Assembly: GCF_005117025.1 (NCBI RefSeq)
Contig: NZ_SWCO01000001.1
Location: 744,001-808,000, forward strand
DNA length: 64,000 bases
Direction: 5' to 3'
DNA from: Alteromonas portus
GTDB lineage: Bacteria; Pseudomonadota; Gammaproteobacteria; Enterobacterales; Alteromonadaceae
Positions 48,380 to 57,618 of the stretch are shown piece after piece. The position numbers and the translations under genes are program-made. Numbering within the stretch: position 1 is the first letter of the stretch; each line of letters begins with the position of its first letter. The notes below the pieces were generated by a model that saw nothing but the letters and a program-made list of their open reading frames with translations, was not told where the DNA came from and did not search any database.

Positions 48380-48409
48380 AAAAAAAGAGAGTAAGCACTC
48401 TCTTTTTTT
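48380..48409. terminator. Bidirectional intrinsic terminator
   Basis: A perfect 13-bp stem, AAAAAAAGAGAGT with ACTCTCTTTTTTT, loop AAGC. It sits between the convergent 65-residue and 55-residue protein genes. Confidence 0.9.
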
Positions 48410-48430
48410 GAAAATCGTTTTAACTTCAAA

Positions 48431-48598
48431 TTAGAAGCCTACGCCCCAACCGTTTCCGCCTGTTTGTGGCTTAACAGCTTTTGGCTGTGTAATCGTTTCT
48501 TTTTGCGACTCAGGAGCTTGCTTAGCGCCCTCTTGATTGTCGGCAGCAACAGGGGTAGCGGTAGAAAGTACTAGTGCAACTGCGTACTCTTTTAACAT
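48431..48598 (-). CDS. Small exported protein, 55 residues
   Basis: Encodes MLKEYAVALVLSTATPVAA followed by a hydrophilic DNQEGAKQAPESQKE region and ending in GGNGWGVGF. The N-terminus has a short hydrophobic core and an AxA site (PVAA) near residue 19, consistent with export and a mature peptide of about 36 residues. A strong AGAGGAAA ribosome site lies 5 bases before the ATG, and a terminator follows the stop, which together support a real gene. I do not recognise the family; function unknown. Confidence 0.65.
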   Translation of the reverse strand: MLKEYAVALVLSTATPVAADNQEGAKQAPESQKETITQPKAVKPQTGGNGWGVGF

Positions 48599-48900
48599 GT
48601 TGATTTCCTCTGATTATTATTTTGAACGAACAAACAAAGCCGATATTTTTAATATTGTTTACCGGCACTTTAATTAAAGCGAGTTGCGTGCCAACTTTAA
48701 CGATTGTTTTTTTATTTCAATTAAATCAATGGTTTATGGTTTTTTTTTGGCTGTAAAAAGATAGGGGTAAACTGTTAGCGTCATAATAATGGCACTAAAG
48801 TCTAATATACGAAGGTTGAAAGGGAAGGGTTTTGCCTCAGCTTGCCGTTTAAGAGGAACTAAAGGGACAATTAACTCCTCTTAAAGCATGGCGGTAACTT
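48599..48900. other. Intergenic region with a hairpin
   Basis: 302 bases of AT-rich sequence with no gene. It includes the promoter region of the 55-residue protein. An inverted repeat at 48848-48885 (TTTAAGAGGA with TCCTCTTAAA) may terminate the sensor gene from the right, though no T run follows it. Confidence 0.5.
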
Positions 48901-51900
48901 TTAGAACTGTGTATTGCCTAAAAGCGTGTGTAGCTTTTGATTTTCAGCCAGCAGCTTTTCAAAGCGTTCTGCATTTAACGGTCGGCTGTATAGAAAGCCT
49001 TGCAGCATTTCACAGTCGTAGCGGCGTAGTATGTCTAACTGAGACTCTTCTTCTACACCCTCTGCTACAACTTTAAGACCCAGATTGTGGGCGATATTGA
49101 TAATTGCCGCGGCCATGTGTCTGTCTACATTACTTTTTGCAATGTCATCAATGAATGCTTTATCAATTTTCAGCGTGTTTAGAGGGAAGCGTTTTAAATA
49201 CGCCAGCGATGAATAGCCGGTACCAAAGTCATCCAAGGCTAAATGAATGCCGCGCTCACGCAAGCGCGTCATCATTTGAAGGCCGTTTTCTGGGCTCTCC
49301 ATCAGCGTGCCTTCGGTAATTTCACATTCAAGATGAAGCGGCGAAAGACCTACATCACTTAATATTTTATTTATTCTGTCATCTAAATCTGGCAATTCGA
49401 ATTGCTTGGCCGATATATTCACGGCAACACGGCCGCTAAACAAGCCTTGATTTACCCAGCGTTTGGTATCAGCACAGGCTTTGCGAAGTACCTGCTCACC
49501 AATTTCAATAATCTGACCGGTTTGCTCTGCCAACGGAATAAATTGCCCCGGGCTTACAATGCCTTTTTGTGGGTGTTCGAAACGTACCAATGCTTCCATG
49601 CTAACTAATTTTCCAGAAGCAATGTCCACTTTGGGTTGATAGTACACAGTAAACAGATCATCTTTAATGCCTTGGCGGATCAGGTTTTCAATTTGCAGTT
49701 GCCTAACCGCATTTTGATTCATTTCACCACTGAAAAACTGATAGCTATTGCCGCCGTTATTCTTAGCAAAATACATGGCTGTATCGGCATTTTTAAGCAT
49801 TTCTTGTGGGGATTCACCATCGTCAGGATAAAAAGCAATGCCAATACTTGCGCCTAGCACAAACTCCTGTTTGTTGATGATAAAGGGGCGCGATAAGGTG
49901 TCTAACAAGCTTTGTGCATAATGGGTAACCGTATGAATATCGGCGTTATCTTCCATTAAAATACTGAACTCATCGCCACCTAGGCGGTAACAGGTTGCAT
50001 TGCGACCTGTAATTCTCTGCAGCCGCTTGGCAATTTGTTTAATTAAAATATCACCGGTTTGGTGGCCAAGTGAGTCGTTTATCTTCTTGAAGTTATCCAT
50101 ATCCAAGCACAGCAAAGAATGGGCGCTGGATTTACGCACTAAGTTCTGGTGGCTTGCCTGAAAGAAAGAACGATTGGGGAGTTCGGTTAATGGATCTATG
50201 TTCGCGAGCTTTAGTAGCTCTTTTTCTGTGCTCTTACGAGATGTAATATCGCTGAAAACGCCAACAAAATGACTGATCTTACCGTCTTCATCATGCACGG
50301 CATCAATATTAAGCTCCATTTCGTAGCGTTCACCGTTCACACGTACGCTCTCTACTTCACCTGACCAGTTTCCCTTAGACTTAAGGGTTTTCTTAATTTC
50401 TTCTGTGAATGCATCTGGGTACAGGTGAAAATGCATATAGCTGGCAAGGGCCTGGTCACGAGTTTCGCCGGTATAGCTGCAGTATGCATTATTAACGCTT
50501 ATAAATTTGAATTGGGTATTGGTTATAAATACCCCTTCTGAAATGTTTTCTATTGAACGCTTAAACAGGTTCAGCTGTTCTTCAGCTTCTTTTAAATGAT
50601 GAATATTTTTAAGCGTACCAGTCATTCGCACCGGCTGATCATTATGGTCGCGCTCTACTACTTTTCCGCGGTCAAGGATCCATATCCACTGGTTTTTAAA
50701 GGTTTTAGCACGGTAAGCAAGCTCATAGAAATCACTGTTGCCTTCTAAATGCTCTCTTAGTGCTGATTTAACACGAGTAATGTCGTTAGGGTGAATGTTG
50801 GCATCATAAGCGCCTGTAGTGCGTATATCGTCTTGAGGGAAATCTAACGTACCCCAAGTGTTCGCTCGGTATACCTGGCCTCGATAGACATCCCAGTCCC
50901 ACAGTTCATCACCTGAACTCCAAAGCGTAAGTTTTAACCTTTCTTCTGATTCTTTAATGGCAAGTTGATTTGCTTTTCTTATTTGGTACTGGCGTAAAAT
51001 AAAGGCAAAAATAGCCAAGGCAATTAAACAGTAAAAAACAAGGGCGACTGTGTGAAGCCATGGTGGTCGTGTTACTTCAATAGAGAGTCCTCTGCTTTGT
51101 GACCAATCTTTTCTAGGCTCTTTAGCTTGAACTTCAAATAAATATTTACCAAAACCTACGTTATTAAATTGAGCGGTTTTTGATGAATCTTGACCGACGT
51201 AAATCCAGTCATCATCATATCCATTTAATCTATAGCGATAAAAAACTTGATTTGGATAAATTGGATTTACTAACTCGAATGAGAGGCTAAATCTTGACTC
51301 GTCGTAAGCAAGAACTTTATCAGTTGCATGGTTGATATTTTCTGTAAGCAGAAAACTATTAAGATCCTCAACATCTCTCTTTTGGTCCTTATTCTTACGA
51401 ATGCCAAAAATACTAAACTCAGATAATTGAGGGGGGAGTGTGGTTAATGGACTTTCATCTCCCTCAGAACTTGATTTGGTTATTCTATTGAAGCCTTTAT
51501 TTCCTCCAAAATAAATCGAATTATTGGAAGCTGCTAAAACAGCGCCTTCTCCCATTGAATTATATTCAAGTTCAAAGTTAGGAATAGTGGTCTCTTCTCT
51601 CATAGATGGTAAGTGAATTTGGTGTACACCAATCTCATCAGAGTACCAAATGCTGTTCCCATCTCCGAGTGTGGAAGTTATTATTCCATTCTGGTTATCA
51701 TTTCTGGGCTGTTTGTTATTAATGGAAAAGTTAATTTTATCTAGAGAAATAATGCCGTTTGATCTCGTCGTTAACCAATAAAAATCGCTGGTTTCGTACA
51801 CTCCATATACGGTAGAAAATATACCGTCTGATAATTCTATTGTTTTGAAAATTTTGTCGTTTTTTCTCGAGTAAATGACTACCTTATGGTTGTTTCTCAA

Positions 51901-53457
51901 CCAGAGCCTCTGTTCGGAGTCAGTAAATATAGGTATTAACCTTTCTCCTAATTGTTCATCAGAAAGTGAGGCTATTTTAATTCCATCCTCACTGGCTACA
52001 GAATTAATATCAATTGACAGGGTACCCTCTGAGTCAACCCAAACCCAAGCAGTATCACTATCAATATGAACACGATCAATAAATTTACCCTCGAACAAAT
52101 GAGTAACGAGTTGAGGCTCACCGTCATAAAACTTAAATACTAGAAGACCGTTTGATGAAGCGATCCAAAACAACTGATTTGAATCTATTTTTAAATCCCA
52201 AAAGCTTATGGGATAATCAAAACCTTTATGCAGGTCATAAAATTCTACATCTCTGAGTCCATCTTGAATTTTTCCCAACCCTCTTGTCTGGGAAACTAGA
52301 AATATATCTTTGCTTTCAGATTCAGCGAGCGCCCAAACAGCAGTATGATTGTCTATCGATATTCGCTCAGAATTATATGTCGGTTTAAAGTAAACACTCG
52401 CATATTCAGGGTGATATCTAAACGCGCCCTGTTTAAAAGTTGCAGCCCACACAGAACCTGTCCGATCTTCTACTGTTTTTAAAATAATAGCGGATGGAAG
52501 ACCTGTTGAATCATAGGTGTCAGAATTAAGATGTAAGTAGTTGAGTGTGTCATTATGTAAGAATGAGCTTTGAGTCACGTCTTCAAGTATATAGAGACCC
52601 GAAGTGGTACTCATCCAAAGGTTATCATCAATTAGTTCTATCGATAGAGTATTGATATCTCCACTCGAATCTAGTGATGAGCCATCAATTTCCTTAATGA
52701 CTTTTCCATTGGCACCAATTACTTTGACTCCGTTTTCGGTGGCAAGCCAATAATTCCCATTTATAACTTTCAAATCGTGGAGCGCTACCAGATCTATTGA
52801 AATTCCAAAAGGGTTCACTTTAGATATATCGAAAACTTGGTTATCTTCTTTGTCAATGAATCTAGCACCTAGATTCTTGGACCCTATCCATGTTCTGTTT
52901 GTCTCGTCAAAAATAACCTTTATAAGAGTTTCACTTTCAAAGATTTGTGAAACAACTCGTATTGAGGATGTTCCCTTGGGAATTCTGTAGAGAAATTTTC
53001 GGTCAGTAAATAATATATCGCCTTCGGTTGACTCACCTATTGCAGTTATATGATTGGTTTTTATCGCAGAATTTTCACTATTAAAAACCACGAAGTTATC
53101 CGTTTTCGGAATATATTTTGCTAAACCTTCATGTGTTCCTATCCATAATTGCCCATTTGAATCTAAAAATAAATCTTGAATAAAGCCTGGTGGGATTGAC
53201 GAGTCGTCTGAATCTGATGGATAGTATTTTTTTATTGTGTCTCCAGAGTAACGATTTAGCCCTGCTGTAGTTGCTAACCAAATGTAACCCTTATCATCCT
53301 CGACGATATCAAGAACAGAATTATCTGATAGACCATGGCGACGGTTTAATTCTTTAAAATGAAGATCGGAAACTTCTATCGCCTTTGCGGAAGAAAATAA
53401 AATTTCTGACAAAGCCAACGAAAGAAGCATCATTGAGTAAATTAGGGTTGAGCGCAC
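48901..53457 (-). CDS. Large membrane sensor with two-component-type propeller, PAS, GGDEF and EAL domains
   Basis: 1518 residues. A signal peptide (to about 27) is followed by a periplasmic ligand-sensor made of repeated Reg_prop propeller blades (about 30-690; for example NSVLDIVEDDKGYIWLATT and GLPSAIILKTVEDRTGSVWA). A Y_Y_Y domain (about 720-790) and a transmembrane helix near 800-820 come next. Two PAS domains (about 835-950 and 955-1075) lead to a GGDEF domain (RLGGDEF near 1160, no RxxD inhibition site) and an EAL domain with EALVRFEHP near 1286, NISAKQF, ECEITEGTLME, LDDFGTGYSS and VVAEGVE. Both catalytic motifs look intact, so it may make and degrade cyclic di-GMP. The input is unknown. 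Confidence 0.93.
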   Translation of the reverse strand: MRSTLIYSMMLLSLALSEILFSSAKAIEVSDLHFKELNRRHGLSDNSVLDIVEDDKGYIWLATTAGLNRYSGDTIKKYYPSDSDDSSIPPGFIQDLFLDSNGQLWIGTHEGLAKYIPKTDNFVVFNSENSAIKTNHITAIGESTEGDILFTDRKFLYRIPKGTSSIRVVSQIFESETLIKVIFDETNRTWIGSKNLGARFIDKEDNQVFDISKVNPFGISIDLVALHDLKVINGNYWLATENGVKVIGANGKVIKEIDGSSLDSSGDINTLSIELIDDNLWMSTTSGLYILEDVTQSSFLHNDTLNYLHLNSDTYDSTGLPSAIILKTVEDRTGSVWAATFKQGAFRYHPEYASVYFKPTYNSERISIDNHTAVWALAESESKDIFLVSQTRGLGKIQDGLRDVEFYDLHKGFDYPISFWDLKIDSNQLFWIASSNGLLVFKFYDGEPQLVTHLFEGKFIDRVHIDSDTAWVWVDSEGTLSIDINSVASEDGIKIASLSDEQLGERLIPIFTDSEQRLWLRNNHKVVIYSRKNDKIFKTIELSDGIFSTVYGVYETSDFYWLTTRSNGIISLDKINFSINNKQPRNDNQNGIITSTLGDGNSIWYSDEIGVHQIHLPSMREETTIPNFELEYNSMGEGAVLAASNNSIYFGGNKGFNRITKSSSEGDESPLTTLPPQLSEFSIFGIRKNKDQKRDVEDLNSFLLTENINHATDKVLAYDESRFSLSFELVNPIYPNQVFYRYRLNGYDDDWIYVGQDSSKTAQFNNVGFGKYLFEVQAKEPRKDWSQSRGLSIEVTRPPWLHTVALVFYCLIALAIFAFILRQYQIRKANQLAIKESEERLKLTLWSSGDELWDWDVYRGQVYRANTWGTLDFPQDDIRTTGAYDANIHPNDITRVKSALREHLEGNSDFYELAYRAKTFKNQWIWILDRGKVVERDHNDQPVRMTGTLKNIHHLKEAEEQLNLFKRSIENISEGVFITNTQFKFISVNNAYCSYTGETRDQALASYMHFHLYPDAFTEEIKKTLKSKGNWSGEVESVRVNGERYEMELNIDAVHDEDGKISHFVGVFSDITSRKSTEKELLKLANIDPLTELPNRSFFQASHQNLVRKSSAHSLLCLDMDNFKKINDSLGHQTGDILIKQIAKRLQRITGRNATCYRLGGDEFSILMEDNADIHTVTHYAQSLLDTLSRPFIINKQEFVLGASIGIAFYPDDGESPQEMLKNADTAMYFAKNNGGNSYQFFSGEMNQNAVRQLQIENLIRQGIKDDLFTVYYQPKVDIASGKLVSMEALVRFEHPQKGIVSPGQFIPLAEQTGQIIEIGEQVLRKACADTKRWVNQGLFSGRVAVNISAKQFELPDLDDRINKILSDVGLSPLHLECEITEGTLMESPENGLQMMTRLRERGIHLALDDFGTGYSSLAYLKRFPLNTLKIDKAFIDDIAKSNVDRHMAAAIINIAHNLGLKVVAEGVEEESQLDILRRYDCEMLQGFLYSRPLNAERFEKLLAENQKLHTLLGNTQF

Positions 53458-53832
53458 CTATACACCTTTGGCATACGCCATTTATTATTTTTCTATTTTT
53501 TACTGGCAGCATCCCTAACAACCAGAATAATAAATATGCCGAATTAACCGAGCCTCTACAAGGACTTTTTAGAAATAGTAGGGATGATGGGTTACTTATT
53601 AGGCAACTTCAGTTTTATTCAGCGTCTATTTATCGACACCTTGGTCAAAAACTTGACGTTTTTGTGAGAGCCAAGATGCTGTTTAAAGGCTATTTTATAT
53701 AGGGTATTAGCAAGGTGTTGAAAGTTATATGAAAAATATTGAAGCCCGCGAGGTGAACTGAATAATTTATTGTCTGTGAACAGAACATTAAGCTGCCGCA
53801 AGTAAGTCGCCGCGAACTACCAGAGTAAGTAG
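53458..53832. other. Gene-free stretch between the sensor and the M16 protease
   Basis: 375 bases with no confident gene. A plus-strand 105-codon frame starts inside the sensor gene and crosses it; its codon use in the free part looks partly gene-like but it has no ribosome site or recognisable motif. It may be a decayed gene fragment. Both flanking genes are on the minus strand, so the sensor promoter lies here. Confidence 0.45.
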
Positions 53833-56580
53833 CTAGTAATAAGGGATTTCCTGTTTGAAGTGAGAAATACTGTTTATTGTTCGTTTTCCATGTGTCGAGA
53901 TTGGTTCGAACTTTCCTCTTGAAAACAGAACCAGTTCGCCGCAACGTTCACGTTTAGCGAGTTGATGCGCAAAATCTTGAATTTCTTCAAAACTCAGCTC
54001 TTTTACTCTCTCAGCTAGCTTTACATTTCTGTTAAACCCTAAATCCTGAGTACCTAAACTTACCCATAGTCGCTGAGACTTCATAGAAAGCGTTAGGTCT
54101 CGCTCTTCTAATTGCTTTATGAGGTTTTGTTGAATAGTTGGCCAGTAGAAGCGATAGAATTCAATTTCATTTAATTGCTGGAACAAAAAGTCAGTCATAG
54201 CATCTAGCAAATGTTTGGGACTGCACTGCGGACTTTGGATGTAAAAAGCCATACCAGGGTGCTGGTTATGGGGAACGTAGCCAGTTCCGACGATATAACC
54301 CAGTTGCTGCTCTGTCCGCAATGAATTGAAAAAAGGTGCGGCAAGCATTTGCTCTAAAACCATGCACAGCGCGGTATCGGTTAAGCCTGGGGAGGGAGCT
54401 TGAAGATAAAGCACTACCGCTGAATCGTCGTGATTACATAGTACTTCGTGATAAAGCGTTCCGCCCACCGGAAGTTTAGATACAGCACGTGAAAGCGGGC
54501 CACCACCTGCATTGTCACACTGCTTTTGTAGCGCAGAAGAGAAGGCTTTTGCATCTTCACTAGCCCAGTTTCCGTGCATAAATGCTTCAATGAAATAGTG
54601 TTCAAAAGCACGGGTTCTAAAGTTAAGCATTTGCTCGTAAGAGATATTGTCTATCACATCTAAAAGTTCTACCGGCGCTTGGGTATTACGTTGAATTAGC
54701 ACGCTTAATCGAGAAAATAACCGGTTAGTTGGCTTGTTTAAAAGAGAGTTTTGAAGACTTTGAAGCTGAAGTGCTTTGTGATGTTCAAACGCCCTTTCGT
54801 CTGGCACAAATTCAAGTACGGCATCGAGTAGCTGGTTTGCCAGCAAGGTTTGCTGGTTAGTAAAGCCTCGGGTATGAAGCGTAAAACCAGCTTGATGGCC
54901 GTAAATGCGATAGTGTAGCCCAGCTATTTCAGCGCGATAATATTTCGCCTGCAGGTAATCGTTTAGTGCACCAAGCCAGATGCGTTTGGCGGCAACAGAC
55001 AGTAAGGAGTCAGAAAATTTCGCAACGTCAAAAGAGATATAGATATCGCCTTTAGGGCTATGGAACTGCTGGTCTTGTGCAAACCAGAACCGATATCCGC
55101 CTGTATCCACTAATTTGTTGGGAATATTAAACCCAGTTTCAGGCAATATAAGGCTGAATTCACTTGCGAGATAGGGGTTAGGCGGAGGAAGACTTAGTTC
55201 AGCAATTTCTGAAGGTGATGCAAGTTCACTAAGTAGTGCAGTATCAATTTTTTCTACGCTATATTCCGCTTCGTAGAACGCACAGACTTGCGTAGTTTTT
55301 ACGTCTTTGGAGATTACTTTAAGACGAATATTATCTGGTGTAAAAAACGATAGGGCATGCTCAATGACTTCTTTGTTATAGCTTCCAATAGTAGAGCGTA
55401 GTTTGCTTAATTCGTCCTGAGCAAATACAAACTGGTGTTGTGCATATTCAGCGACCAAGCTTAATGGTTTTATATTCTCTTCATATTCAAGGGCTAGCGT
55501 ATTTAACTTCGACTTTTCGTGAAAACGCCAATCTTCGTGAGATGCATCTCTGATTAATGAAATATAGCTAAATAGCGCCTCTAATACGCGATTTTTATTA
55601 TCAAGTCCGTTTTGAGTCAGCTGAAAGCTTACATTGAAGTCTTTGAACTTGTCTCCCTCTATACCTGAACCGGCAATCAGGTTTAAAGCCCAGTCTTTTT
55701 CTTTAAGATAAGCAAGTAAACTGCCTTCACCCTCATCCCCAATTAAATGGCTGATGTAATTTAGCGGTTTTGTTTTGTAGTCATTTTGTAAAGCGGGTAG
55801 GGCAAATGTCACTATCATCCGCTTAGCTGACTGTAACGGGTGAATGTTTATTTGTATTCCTAGTTCATCGTCAGTGTAAAGCGCTGGCCAGTCATCAGCA
55901 GCCAACACTCCTTGTGGCATGCTGCCGAAACATTGCATCACCAATGCTTCAAGTTGAGCTAAAGGCATAGCGCTCGCAATGCACAAACACATATTTTTGG
56001 CACAATAATAAGTTTGATGAAGTGTTTTAAGGCGCTGTTTAAGCGCTGTGCAATCATGTTGAGAAAAGGTATCGCTATTGCCTACTGAAAATTTAGCGAA
56101 GGGATGCTGCGGATTGCAGGTTTCTTTGTGAATTTGATAAAGGCGACGAAGGTCGTCTTTCTTTTTAAATTCAAATTCGGCGTGAATATTTTTAATTTCG
56201 TTAGTCAGCGCTTCGTCGTCAAATAAAGGCTGCCTGAGCATATCTGCAAATGCGGGCAAGGTTTGCGCAATGGCGTCGCCACTACAGTTAAAATGGTAGT
56301 TTGCATATTCGGTGCCCGTCCAAGCGTTTATCGTCCCCCCATGCTGCTCAACAAAACCGTTGATAGCATTAGGTTTAGGTAAATGACGGCTGCCCATAAA
56401 CAGCATATGTTCTAGAAGATGTGCTAACCCTTGGCAATCGTTCGGGTCATAAAAATGTCCGGCTCTTACCGCCATTGAAACAAACGATTCACTCGCTTCT
56501 GGCGTGTGACATAACATGGCACGCAACCCATTGGGTAAAGTAACGTGATGTGCGTTTTCTAAGTTTATGGTGTTATTCAC
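53833..56580 (-). CDS. M16 family (insulinase-type) zinc metalloprotease
   Basis: 915 residues, related to E. coli protease III (PtrA, 962). The inverted zinc motif HLLEH is at residues 54-58, with the third ligand Glu in a NIHAEFEF segment near 134. Four M16 repeats fill the protein; the second half includes the TEQQLGYIVGTGY motif. Unlike PtrA it shows no signal peptide, so it is probably cytoplasmic or exported by another route. Divergent from sixA with a 158-base gap. The substrate is likely peptides too large for exopeptidases. Confidence 0.9.
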   Translation of the reverse strand: MNNTINLENAHHVTLPNGLRAMLCHTPEASESFVSMAVRAGHFYDPNDCQGLAHLLEHMLFMGSRHLPKPNAINGFVEQHGGTINAWTGTEYANYHFNCSGDAIAQTLPAFADMLRQPLFDDEALTNEIKNIHAEFEFKKKDDLRRLYQIHKETCNPQHPFAKFSVGNSDTFSQHDCTALKQRLKTLHQTYYCAKNMCLCIASAMPLAQLEALVMQCFGSMPQGVLAADDWPALYTDDELGIQINIHPLQSAKRMIVTFALPALQNDYKTKPLNYISHLIGDEGEGSLLAYLKEKDWALNLIAGSGIEGDKFKDFNVSFQLTQNGLDNKNRVLEALFSYISLIRDASHEDWRFHEKSKLNTLALEYEENIKPLSLVAEYAQHQFVFAQDELSKLRSTIGSYNKEVIEHALSFFTPDNIRLKVISKDVKTTQVCAFYEAEYSVEKIDTALLSELASPSEIAELSLPPPNPYLASEFSLILPETGFNIPNKLVDTGGYRFWFAQDQQFHSPKGDIYISFDVAKFSDSLLSVAAKRIWLGALNDYLQAKYYRAEIAGLHYRIYGHQAGFTLHTRGFTNQQTLLANQLLDAVLEFVPDERAFEHHKALQLQSLQNSLLNKPTNRLFSRLSVLIQRNTQAPVELLDVIDNISYEQMLNFRTRAFEHYFIEAFMHGNWASEDAKAFSSALQKQCDNAGGGPLSRAVSKLPVGGTLYHEVLCNHDDSAVVLYLQAPSPGLTDTALCMVLEQMLAAPFFNSLRTEQQLGYIVGTGYVPHNQHPGMAFYIQSPQCSPKHLLDAMTDFLFQQLNEIEFYRFYWPTIQQNLIKQLEERDLTLSMKSQRLWVSLGTQDLGFNRNVKLAERVKELSFEEIQDFAHQLAKRERCGELVLFSRGKFEPISTHGKRTINSISHFKQEIPYY

Positions 56581-56738
56581 ATTGTCTCATATTAGTCAAA
56601 GGCACCTTACTGCTGGAGCATCTATTAAGATAATCTTCACAAAACATTAAATAATGGTCGAAAATTCTAATTATTCACGGTTTAGCGCTAGGCGTAGAAT
56701 CAGCTCTCTGATATCGTTAGCGTACTTTCATTAATACT

Positions 56739-57266
56739 ATGCGCAATGTTATGTCAGGTCAAAGTAGCAACGACGACATTTATCTTTTCATTATGCGTCA
56801 CGGTGAAGCAGAAGCACCTCGACTCGATGACAAAAGTAGGCAGCTTACGTCACTAGGGCGAGAGCAATCTAAGTCAGCGGCACTGTGGTTGAAAGAGCAG
56901 TATTGCGCCCAGGGTATTGTCGATTTAGCACTTGTTAGCCCTTACCGTCGGGCTAAACAAACCCACGACATGGTATCGCTAGACATCGTAGCAAACAAAG
57001 TGGAAAGTAATGAAGACATCGTTCCAGAAGGCTCACCACGATTGGTGAGTGACTATATCGACGGACTTCTCCACGCTGCCATCAATTCTAAAAAGCCTAT
57101 CAAGAAGCTTCTTGTAGTTAGTCATATGCCCTTAGTTAGCTATCTTGTTGATGAACTATGCCAGTCATACACTACAAGTTTGTTTTCTACAGCATCAATT
57201 GCAGTTATCAAGTATTCATTAAAAGAACACAAAGGCACGCTAGTTACGCACTATCAAGGCCTTTAA
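56739..57266 (+). CDS. sixA: Phosphohistidine phosphatase SixA
   Basis: 175-residue histidine phosphatase superfamily member. The catalytic RHG motif is in FIMRHGEAEAPRLDD near 17-31, with a partner YRRAKQTHDMV and a downstream VVSHMPLVSYLVDELC segment holding the second catalytic His. SixA removes phosphate from HPt domains or the nitrogen PTS. Start could be 56739 or the ATG at 56751; neither has a clear ribosome site. Followed by a small gene on the same strand. Confidence 0.88.
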   Translation: MRNVMSGQSSNDDIYLFIMRHGEAEAPRLDDKSRQLTSLGREQSKSAALWLKEQYCAQGIVDLALVSPYRRAKQTHDMVSLDIVANKVESNEDIVPEGSPRLVSDYIDGLLHAAINSKKPIKKLLVVSHMPLVSYLVDELCQSYTTSLFSTASIAVIKYSLKEHKGTLVTHYQGL

Positions 57267-57386
57267 TCTTGTAACTTGTTCTTACGCTATTCAATAAAAA
57301 CTGAACAATTAATAGTTAAGTATATTTCTTTTCAGTCGATAGACTCTTTGAGAGTGTCAAAGTTTATTCTATTGAAGGGTTGGGAA

Positions 57387-57581
57387 ATGGATAGCAAATC
57401 TATTCCTGAGCTCCTTAAGCGTTCATTGCAATCGCATATGGCGGAGGCTGATTTACGTGAAGATGAGGAGACGCAGGATATTATTGCCAAACTATCTGAA
57501 TTGTCGGATAAGGTCGCTGCTGCGAAAGCTAGAGCGCTGGCAAATCGAGCGCAGCGTCTAGCTGATGACGCAAAAGGTTAG
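57387..57581 (+). CDS. Small helical protein of unknown function
   Basis: 64 residues from ATG 57387, preferred over the upstream frame start at 57276 because AAGGG precedes it and the extension lacks protein character. Highly charged and Ala-rich. The stretch AAKARALANRAQRLADD near the C-terminus should form an amphipathic helix or coiled coil. No membrane segment or known motif. It follows sixA on the same strand by 120 bases, so may be cotranscribed. Confidence 0.6.
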   Translation: MDSKSIPELLKRSLQSHMAEADLREDEETQDIIAKLSELSDKVAAAKARALANRAQRLADDAKG

Positions 57582-57618
57582 TTGATTTAGCCGACAGGTG
57601 AGTCAACCAACAAAATGC

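Noticed and set aside
53385-53702. A 105-codon plus-strand frame overlapping the 5' end of the sensor gene
   Set aside because: No ribosome site or known motif, and its first part is antisense to the sensor signal peptide; noted only as a possible remnant.
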